DNA of 10,252 nt from the NCBI GenBank assembly GCA_003522805.1, contig DPIB01000048.1, forward strand, positions 1 through 10,252, in the 5' to 3' direction. This DNA comes from Fervidobacterium sp. GTDB lineage: Bacteria > Thermotogota > Thermotogae > Thermotogales > Fervidobacteriaceae. The translations under genes and the position numbers were made by a program. Of the stretch, positions 1 to 6,045 are shown piece after piece (the first letter of the stretch is position 1; every line of letters begins with the position of its first letter). The notes beneath the pieces were generated by a model that had not been told where the DNA came from, searched no databases, and saw nothing but the letters and a program-made list of their open reading frames with translations.

Positions 1-228
1 AGGCTGGTCTAAGCAGCCTCTAGCCTGTAGAGCCATCAATCAGGCTCATCAGTTTACTTGTCCGCACTAATGTTTTGAAAGTTTAAGACGAACAGAAAGG
101 AGGAAGGGCAATTCCTCTCCAACTTAGGCTAACGCTTAGAAGTTGAAGTATCCTTGCCAAGTATACTGATGAAATTGTCGAATTCTCCGAAGTACTACGG
201 AACCACCATACTTTGCCAAAATACCCCC
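1..228. other. Gene-free, hairpin-rich region; possible remnant of an IS200/IS605 right end
   Basis: No intact gene is visible; all three plus-strand frames contain stops. The region is dense in inverted repeats: AGGCTG/CAGCCT (1-6 with 9-nt-spaced partner at 14-19), CTCTA/TAGAG (18-22/28-32), which competes with AGCCTG/CAGGCT (22-27/41-46), GAGGAA/TTCCTC (100-105/112-117), a bulged 9-bp hairpin (121-144, loop TAAC), AGTAT-c-CTT/AAG-t-ATACT (147-167) and a near-perfect palindrome (186-201). In frame 3 a broken peptide reads PVEPSIRLISLL, then after a stop DEQKGGRAIPLQL, which resembles the variable tails of TnpB proteins, whose 3' ends carry such hairpins. The IS-remnant idea rests on pattern memory and is weak; a structured RNA or the leader or trailer of a gene left of the window is also possible. 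Confidence 0.3.
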
Positions 229-257
229 TTGACTTTGAAGACTTTGTGATTTATCAT
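229..257 (+). promoter_or_regulatory. Promoter of the sensory-hydrogenase operon
   Basis: TTGACT (229-234) and TATCAT (252-257) are separated by exactly 17 bp, a good sigma70-type match. Transcription would start near 263-265, giving a leader of about 55 nt before the ATG at 321. The -10 block with its flank, TATCATTAA, is identical to that of the hydC promoter (3501-3509), which supports both calls. Confidence 0.72.
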
Positions 258-267
258 TAAGATAGAA

Positions 268-285
268 TTGTGAAAAAGATAACGA
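268..285 (+). promoter_or_regulatory. Candidate Rex operator upstream of the sensory operon
   Basis: TTGTGAA-N4-ATAACGA lies just downstream of the predicted transcription start. The left half matches the Rex consensus half-site (TTGTGAA or TTGTTAA); the right half matches TTAACAA at 5 of 7 positions. Nearly the same block, TGTGAA-N4-ATAACG, occurs at the hydC promoter. Placement over the start site fits repression. The degenerate right half keeps confidence moderate. Confidence 0.45.
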
Positions 286-320
286 ATAAATTATAATTAT
301 CTGCTGGATGGTGATTGGCC

Positions 321-617
321 ATGACTTCAAACAGTGAAAAAGAAAGTAAAAAAGTAACAATAAAAATCTGTCTTGGAAGCTCCTGCCATTTAAAAGGTGC
401 ATATGAAATGACAAGAAGATTGAAAGAAATGTTTGAAGACGATCCAAATGTTGTGCTAGCTGGTTCGCTGTGTATGAACAATTGTGCGAATGGTGTCATT
501 CTTGAAATTGACGGTAAAACTGTCTCGAAGGTGACCCTAGATAATTTAGAGGAAGTAGTGAAGAAAAAGATTAGAGATACGCAGAAACGGTTGGTGGATG
601 GTAATGAAACAGAGTGA
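321..617 (+). CDS. Stand-alone thioredoxin-like [2Fe-2S] ferredoxin
   Basis: This 98-residue protein has the NuoE-type thioredoxin-like [2Fe-2S] fold: C17-x4-C22 (CLGSSC) and C51-x3-C55 (CMNNC) are the four cluster ligands. It probably passes electrons to or from the hydrogenase-like protein encoded next. Start choice: the upstream in-frame TTG at 315 falls inside the ribosome binding site GGATGGTGAT (306-315), so the ATG at 321, 5 nt after it, is preferred. The gene overlaps the next by 14 nt, implying translational coupling. The sequence closely resembles the C-terminal domain of HydA in this window (CLGTSC..KGSYE), more than it resembles HydC. It is equivalent, by position, to the small ferredoxin gene before the sensory hydrogenase in T. 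maritima. The partner is inferred. Confidence 0.88.
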   Translation: MTSNSEKESKKVTIKICLGSSCHLKGAYEMTRRLKEMFEDDPNVVLAGSLCMNNCANGVILEIDGKTVSKVTLDNLEEVVKKKIRDTQKRLVDGNETE

Positions 618-2250
618 GTATATCATCTCAAATGATGCAAACTGTAAATACTGCTACAAATGTTTGAGAAACTGTCCAGTGAAGGCGATAAGTTTTCATG
701 ATGAAAAGTCGTTTGTCATAGAAGAAGAATGCGTGCTTTGCGGAACATGCGTAACCGTATGTCCACAGCATGCAAAGAACTATAGGCGAGATATCGACAA
801 ATTCGATTCCATTCTTGGGAAACCCTTCGTCATATCCATTGCCCCATCTGTTTACGCACATTTTGATAAACCGTTGAAATTATTCGATATCTTCAGAAAT
901 CATGGATGTGTATACATTTCAGAAACCGCAGTCGGAGCTGAATTTGTTACGAAAGAATATCTTAAGCAGATAGAAATGGCTGACGGTCCTCGCATAACAA
1001 CATCTTGCCCTGTTGTTGTCAACATCGTAGAAAAGTATTTCCCAGAATTCATTGAATACCTTATGCCCATTGTTTCACCTGCTATTGCACATTCAGAGTT
1101 CCTAAGACACAGATTTGGAGATCTACCGAAAGTTTTCGTCGGACCTTGTGTTGGGAAAAAAGAAGAACTAAAAGAATACTATGATGTTGTGCTAACTTTT
1201 GAAGAAATCGAAGAATGGATAGAGAAAGAAGAGCTCAATGTTGAATCTTACCAGGACAAACTACCAGACCCTCCATACCCAGAAAGAAGCAGAATGTATC
1301 CAATGACAGGTGGCATAATATTTTCTGCCGACAAACAAGCAATTGATCACATAGTTATAGAAGGGGCAGAGAATATCATTGATTTCCTCGAGAAGTTGCA
1401 AACCTCTCCTCATGAACCAGTGATTATAGAAGCATCTGCATGCATAGGTGGGTGCTTAAACGGCCCTGCTATGAGAAAAGATAACAACATTCTAGCAAGA
1501 AAGAGCATGCTTACAGAATACTTTAGGATTCTTTCGAAAGTTGAAGACAAAAGAGTGGGTGTTTCAAACTACAATTTCAAACTTTCAAGGGCTTTTACTA
1601 ACAAGCAAGTAAAAATAGATGTCCCAGAAGAACGGATAAGACATGTTCTGCACCTGTTACACAAAGATGACAAATCAAAAGAACTGAACTGCACAGGATG
1701 CGGATATGAAACTTGTTATGAAAAGGCCAGAGCAGTAGCTCTTGGTAAGGCTGAAAAGGATATGTGCTTTGCGTATCTTGTTGAGATAGTTTCTTCCGTA
1801 AGTTACAAGGTAGTCGACGAGACACCCAATGCTATCGTCATATTCAAAGACTCGCGTCTTACTTACATAAACACATCTGCGAAGAAGTTATTTGAAGGAT
1901 ACACTGACGAAAAAATCTTGGAAATATGTAAAAAAGTATATGCCAAACGATACAAGATACATGAACTATACATAAACTCAAGAAAAGTTTATTTCTATCC
2001 AAAAACTTTCGAACTTCCAGGAGATGAAGGCAACGTAGTGCTTTTTGTTGACATTACAGACATGGTCCTTCAGAAGGAGAAAATGGATGAAATAAAACAC
2101 AGGAGTATACAGAAAATAGAAGAAGTACTGAACGATCAGATGAAATTGGCTCAAGACATTGCAGGTTTGCTCGGTGAATCCATAGCTGAAACCAAGTCAC
2201 GTTTCTTGGAATTCAAGAAATACATGGAGGGTGACAATGATAACCTGTGA
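604..2250 (+). CDS. hydS: Sensory-type [FeFe] hydrogenase with PAS domain (HydS-like)
   Basis: Domains in order (548 residues from ATG 604): two [4Fe-4S] ferredoxin motifs (C14/17/20/24, then CVLCGTCVTVCP), an H-cluster domain (about 75-310), a C-x2-C-x4-C-x16-C [4Fe-4S] domain (C363, C366, C371, C388), a PAS domain (about 400-475) and a C-terminal helical, probably coiled-coil segment. Cysteines that should hold the H-cluster remain: C135 (SCP), C182 (GPCVGKK), C280 and C284 (ACIGGC). The proton-relay cysteine of catalytic enzymes (first C of TSCCP) is Ser134, and the methionine of the ExMxC motif is Ser278. Such changes and the PAS tail mark group C sensory hydrogenases, of which T. maritima HydS is the studied example. 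Expected role: cytoplasmic H2 or redox sensing, with output through the PAS region to the co-translated phosphatase. ATG 604 has GGTGG 6 nt upstream; ATG 598 has no room for a ribosome binding site. Confidence 0.88.
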   Translation: MKQSEYIISNDANCKYCYKCLRNCPVKAISFHDEKSFVIEEECVLCGTCVTVCPQHAKNYRRDIDKFDSILGKPFVISIAPSVYAHFDKPLKLFDIFRNHGCVYISETAVGAEFVTKEYLKQIEMADGPRITTSCPVVVNIVEKYFPEFIEYLMPIVSPAIAHSEFLRHRFGDLPKVFVGPCVGKKEELKEYYDVVLTFEEIEEWIEKEELNVESYQDKLPDPPYPERSRMYPMTGGIIFSADKQAIDHIVIEGAENIIDFLEKLQTSPHEPVIIEASACIGGCLNGPAMRKDNNILARKSMLTEYFRILSKVEDKRVGVSNYNFKLSRAFTNKQVKIDVPEERIRHVLHLLHKDDKSKELNCTGCGYETCYEKARAVALGKAEKDMCFAYLVEIVSSVSYKVVDETPNAIVIFKDSRLTYINTSAKKLFEGYTDEKILEICKKVYAKRYKIHELYINSRKVYFYPKTFELPGDEGNVVLFVDITDMVLQKEKMDEIKHRSIQKIEEVLNDQMKLAQDIAGLLGESIAETKSRFLEFKKYMEGDNDNL

Positions 2251-3376
2251 AATACACTACGCTCAAAAAAACAGATCAGGTGAATCCATTTGTGGAGATA
2301 CAATAAAAATAAAGAAGAGTGAGGAAAAGACAGTCGTTAGCATATCCGACGGACTGGGAAGTGGAGTAAAAGCAAGTATATTATCCACTCTAACCGCGTC
2401 TATGGCAACAACGATGGTCTTTGATGGTATATCTATATCCGAAGTGTTTGAATCGATAATCTCAACACTTCCAACTTGTAAAGTACGTGGCATAAGCTAT
2501 GCGACGCTAGCGACATGCCTAATCGACCACGAGAATGAGAAATGTACCATCTTCGAATACGATTTCCCAGTAGTATTGATCTACCGTGACGAAAAATTCC
2601 TTGGCTATGAGAAGGACTTTAAAAATATACAAGGTAGAAAGATCTCCGAAATGAGTACTGACATAAAAATAGGGGACATCATATTCCTCATGACAGATGG
2701 CATATCACAAGCTGGGATGGGTACAAGCAGATATCCATTTGGCTTTGGTCTGGACAACATCGTTAAAGAACTCGACAACTTATTAGTTAACAAAGTCGAT
2801 TTACCTAGCATAACAAACCATCTTATAAGACTGGCAGAAGCATTAGATTACAAAACTAAAGGTGACGACGCAACTGTCTGCGCAATAAAAATCAGGGAAA
2901 AACGCCTCGTTACGATCATGGTCGGTCCACCAGAGAAGAAAGAACATGACAAAATAGTCGTCACCAGGCTTATCGAATCGGAAGGAAAGAAAGTCATATG
3001 TGGCGGTACAACAAGCCAAATAGTTGAAAGAATACTTGGAAAGAAAGTAGAGATCGACTTTTCAACTATTTCCGAAATATCTCCCCCTGTTGGATACATG
3101 GACGGTATAGATTTAGTTACTGAGGGCATAATCACACTCACACAGGTCTTCAGATACTACGAGGGTCAATCAACTGAACTTGGCATCGGTGCACAGAGAC
3201 TTGTAGATATGCTCAACGAAGCCGATGTAGTGAACTTCCTTGTTGGACGCGCCATAAACCCGGCCCATCAGAATCCATTATTCGTTCATGATATCTCTTT
3301 GAAATTCAGATTGATCTACGATATTGCAAACATACTCGAGAGAATGGGAAAAATCATCAATATAGAGTATTATTGA
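2237..3376 (+). CDS. SpoIIE-family PP2C-type Ser/Thr phosphatase with extra C-terminal domain
   Basis: The first about 220 residues are a PP2C/SpoIIE catalytic domain: metal-binding Asp in GD21, D38-G-x-G-x-G (SDGLGSG), TD154G and GD210-D211-AT. It should dephosphorylate phosphoserine or phosphothreonine on a regulatory protein, typically an anti-sigma antagonist. Residues about 228-379 form a second domain, with G230-PP, C255-GGTT, GIDLVTEG and INPAHQNP (about 340-347) as its distinctive motifs; I know this tail from SpoIIE-like proteins beside [FeFe] hydrogenases but no assigned function. ATG 2237 sits 6 nt after GGAGG (2226-2230), and is preferred to the GTG at 2231. The 14-nt overlap with the sensory hydrogenase implies coupled translation and a shared pathway. 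No STAS antagonist or anti-sigma kinase is in the window, so the substrate is unknown. No membrane segment is seen. Confidence 0.87.
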   Translation: MITCEIHYAQKNRSGESICGDTIKIKKSEEKTVVSISDGLGSGVKASILSTLTASMATTMVFDGISISEVFESIISTLPTCKVRGISYATLATCLIDHENEKCTIFEYDFPVVLIYRDEKFLGYEKDFKNIQGRKISEMSTDIKIGDIIFLMTDGISQAGMGTSRYPFGFGLDNIVKELDNLLVNKVDLPSITNHLIRLAEALDYKTKGDDATVCAIKIREKRLVTIMVGPPEKKEHDKIVVTRLIESEGKKVICGGTTSQIVERILGKKVEIDFSTISEISPPVGYMDGIDLVTEGIITLTQVFRYYEGQSTELGIGAQRLVDMLNEADVVNFLVGRAINPAHQNPLFVHDISLKFRLIYDIANILERMGKIINIEYY

Positions 3377-3417
3377 TGATATTCGTTACAGATAACCAAT
3401 ATTCTTGGTTTTTCCCA
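3345..3417 (+). terminator. Nested, partly exclusive hairpins at the end of the sensory operon
   Basis: Three helices are possible. A perfect 10-bp stem ATCATCAATA/TATTGATGAT (3353-3362/3371-3380) covers the phosphatase stop codon. A 6-bp stem AACCAA/TTGGTT (3394-3399/3405-3410) is followed by TTTCCC. A 9-bp stem TGGGAAAAA/TTTTTCCCA (3345-3353/3409-3417) would enclose the first and compete with the second. The 6-bp hairpin with its short T run is the most terminator-like part, but it is weak and the tract is broken by Cs. The structure may end or attenuate the first operon, or protect its mRNA end. Confidence 0.45.
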
Positions 3418-3477
3418 ATTTAAAGGTTCATCCATTTTTTCAAATATCTTTATCGTGAAAAAAATCGAAATTCTCTC

Positions 3478-3506
3478 TTGACATTTACAGCATTCTGCCA
3501 TATCAT
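3478..3506 (+). promoter_or_regulatory. Promoter of the hydCBA-rex operon
   Basis: TTGACA (3478-3483, consensus) and TATCAT (3501-3506) are separated by 17 bp. Transcription should start around 3512-3514, leaving a leader of about 137 nt before hydC. The start site is covered by operator-like palindromes, so the promoter looks strong but repressible. GTGAAAA also occurs upstream of the -35 (3455-3461). Confidence 0.82.
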
Positions 3507-3508
3507 TA

Positions 3509-3526
3509 ATGTGAAAATAATAACGT
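3509..3526 (+). promoter_or_regulatory. Candidate Rex operator 1 of hydC
   Basis: ATGTGAA-N4-ATAACGT starts 2 bp after the -10 box and overlaps the expected start site. It shares TGTGAA-N4-ATAACG with the site before the sensory operon (268-285), which argues that the asymmetric right half is a real feature of this regulon and not decay. Its right half overlaps the next operator. Confidence 0.45.
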
Positions 3527-3540
3527 GAAAATCTTCACGG
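3523..3540 (+). promoter_or_regulatory. Candidate Rex operator 2 of hydC (symmetrical)
   Basis: CGTGAA-AATC-TTCACG (3524-3539) is a perfect palindrome with the Rex geometry GTGAA-N4-TTCAC; only the outer bases differ from TTGTGAA-N4-TTCACAA. It lies about 10 nt into the transcript, where a bound dimer would block elongation or initiation. Rex is encoded in the same operon, making it the natural candidate regulator. Confidence 0.62.
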
Positions 3541-3558
3541 ACGTGCAGTCTGTCAGAC
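3536..3558 (+). repeat. Two further palindromes in the hydC leader
   Basis: CACG-GA-CGTG (3536-3545) and GTCTG-T-CAGAC (3548-3558) follow the Rex-like palindrome directly. They could be a binding site for a second regulator or RNA hairpins in the long 5' leader. Nothing in the sequence identifies the binder. Confidence 0.4.
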
Positions 3559-3617
3559 ATGGTTTTCGCAAGTAGTTGAGTTATTGACAACTTTGGCAAA
3601 TACTGAATCGTATCTAA

Positions 3618-4127
<510 letters not shown>

Positions 4128-4129
4128 AT

Positions 4130-6025
4130 ATGATAACTACAACGAGAAAGAGATTCGATAATGCAGAAGAAATCATAAAATGCGTAGAGAAGCTAAAGGC
4201 AAAGAGAGAAAAGAAGCTTCAGAAGAAGTCTGTATTCGTCTGTGTAGGTACAGGCTGTACAGCAGGTGGTTCTAGAAAAGTCTATGCAAAGTTTGTAGAG
4301 GTAGTAAAGAATAAAGGCTTAGATGTAGCGATCGAAAAGATAGATGATGATGACGAACCGGTGAAAAGGACGGGATGCTGTGGTTTGTGTTCACTTGGGC
4401 CACTTGTAAAAGTAATGCCACAAGGGATTACATATAGTCATGTCACAATTGATGACGTAGAGGAAATTGTTGAAAAGACACTCATTAACGGAGAACCTAT
4501 AGAGAGATTGCTTCTTACAGATCCGATTACCCACAAGAAAGTTGAAAGGCTTGAGGATGCAACGTTTTTCAAGAATCAGACCTTTTACATAATGAACGAG
4601 GTAGGAACAAGCGTGTTCGAGAGTATTGAAGACTACATGGCACGTGGAGGGTATCTATCGCTTGCTAAGGCAATATCAATGGACAAGAAAGAACTGATTG
4701 AAGAAATAAAGGCGTCAGGACTACGCGGTCGTGGTGGTGGAGGATTTCCAACGGGTCTGAAATGGGAGGCCGCATACAATAGTAAAGGTGATATCAAGTA
4801 TGTTGTATGTAATGCAGACGAAGGTGACCCTGGAGCATTCATGAACAGGACACTTCTTGAAAGAGATCCTCATTCTGTTTTAGAAGGTATGATCATAGCC
4901 GCATACGCGATAGGTGCAGAAGAAGGCTATGCATACATTAGAGCAGAATACCCGATTGCAGTTGAAATGTTCAACAAGGCTATAGAGTCTGCAAAAGAAT
5001 ATGGACTACTTGGTGAAAACATACTTGGAACTGATTTCTCGCTTGACATACATGTAAAAGAAGGTGCAGGGGCATTTGTTTGCGGAGAAGAAACAGCGCT
5101 ACTCTCTTCAATAGAAGGGAAACGCGGAGTTCCCAGACCAAGACCGCCATTTCCAGCCCAATCAGGTCTGTGGGGCAAACCAACACTCATCAACAACGTC
5201 GAAACCTATGCAAATGTTCCCAAAATATTAAGAGATGGGGTAGAAAGTTATAGAAAAAAGGGCGTGCAAAAATCACCTGGAACGAAAATGTTCTCTGTCA
5301 CAGGTCCCCTCAATCTAACTGGAATAATCGAAGTACAGTTTGGTACAACATTGAGATACATCCTTGAAAACATCTGTGGTGGTACATCAAATGGCCGTAA
5401 GATAAAGGCTATTCAAATAGGTGGACCATCCGGTGCATGCTTGCCTGAGGAACTCTTTGACCTGCCACTTGACTATGACACACTAAAATCTGTCGGTGCA
5501 ATGGTTGGTTCTGGCGGTATTGTTGCAATAACAGATGACAGATGTATGGTCGAAGTTGCAAGGTTCTTCCTGGACTTCACAAAACGCGAGTCCTGTGGAA
5601 AGTGTGTACCATGTAGAGAAGGCACGATGCAAGCATATAACATACTTGAGAAATTCACTCAGGGCAAGGCAACATACGATGATCTTGAAACACTGGAATA
5701 CGTTGCTGAAATCATTAGGACTACATCACTGTGTGGTCTTGGTAAGACAGCTCCAAATCCTATAATAAGCACGTTGAAGTATTTCAAAGAAGAATACATT
5801 GAACACATAGAAGGAAAATGTCCAAGTGGTATGTGTACTTCATTCAAGAAATACATGATCTCTGCCGAGAAGTGTAAGAGTTGTAGCCTGTGTGCAAGAA
5901 GTTGTCCGAATGGTGCGATCAGTGGAGAACGTGGCAAACCGTACGTAATAGACCAAGAAAAATGTGTCAAGTGCGGACTATGTATCACAAAGTGTAAGTT
6001 CGGTGCAATAGAACTTGTCGGGTGA
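4130..6025 (+). CDS. hydB: Electron-bifurcating [FeFe] hydrogenase, subunit HydB (FMN/NADH-binding)
   Basis: HydB is the flavin subunit, where NADH is oxidised at FMN and electrons are split toward the H-cluster and ferredoxin paths. From ATG 4130 (631 residues) the domains are: a thioredoxin-like [2Fe-2S] domain (C38-x4-C43, C83/C87), a NuoF core with the FMN/NADH motif RGRGGGGFPTGLKW (about 199-212) and NADEGDPGAF (228-237), an SLBB stretch, a NuoF-type [4Fe-4S] site (C489-x2-C492-x2-C495 plus C535), and two C-terminal [4Fe-4S] ferredoxin motifs (C582/585/588/592 and C612/615/618/622). Length agrees with T. maritima HydB. In the last motif the usual Pro after the fourth Cys is Lys (CKFG). 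Start is uncertain: GTG 4124 overlaps the hydC stop and has GGAAGG 4 nt before it; ATG 4130 is 10 nt away. Confidence 0.95.
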   Translation: MITTTRKRFDNAEEIIKCVEKLKAKREKKLQKKSVFVCVGTGCTAGGSRKVYAKFVEVVKNKGLDVAIEKIDDDDEPVKRTGCCGLCSLGPLVKVMPQGITYSHVTIDDVEEIVEKTLINGEPIERLLLTDPITHKKVERLEDATFFKNQTFYIMNEVGTSVFESIEDYMARGGYLSLAKAISMDKKELIEEIKASGLRGRGGGGFPTGLKWEAAYNSKGDIKYVVCNADEGDPGAFMNRTLLERDPHSVLEGMIIAAYAIGAEEGYAYIRAEYPIAVEMFNKAIESAKEYGLLGENILGTDFSLDIHVKEGAGAFVCGEETALLSSIEGKRGVPRPRPPFPAQSGLWGKPTLINNVETYANVPKILRDGVESYRKKGVQKSPGTKMFSVTGPLNLTGIIEVQFGTTLRYILENICGGTSNGRKIKAIQIGGPSGACLPEELFDLPLDYDTLKSVGAMVGSGGIVAITDDRCMVEVARFFLDFTKRESCGKCVPCREGTMQAYNILEKFTQGKATYDDLETLEYVAEIIRTTSLCGLGKTAPNPIISTLKYFKEEYIEHIEGKCPSGMCTSFKKYMISAEKCKSCSLCARSCPNGAISGERGKPYVIDQEKCVKCGLCITKCKFGAIELVG

Positions 6026-6045
6026 CTTTGGGAGGGTGATAAAAT

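Noticed and set aside
136..499. Minus-strand open frames of 80-103 codons over the first promoter
   Set aside because: They lie opposite the promoter and the ferredoxin gene, have no ribosome binding site and give composition-biased, unrecognisable peptides.
3584..3616. A second promoter in the hydC leader (TTGACA at 3584, TATCTA at 3611)
   Set aside because: The 21-bp spacer is too long for a sigma70-type promoter, and the hexamer at proper spacing is poor.
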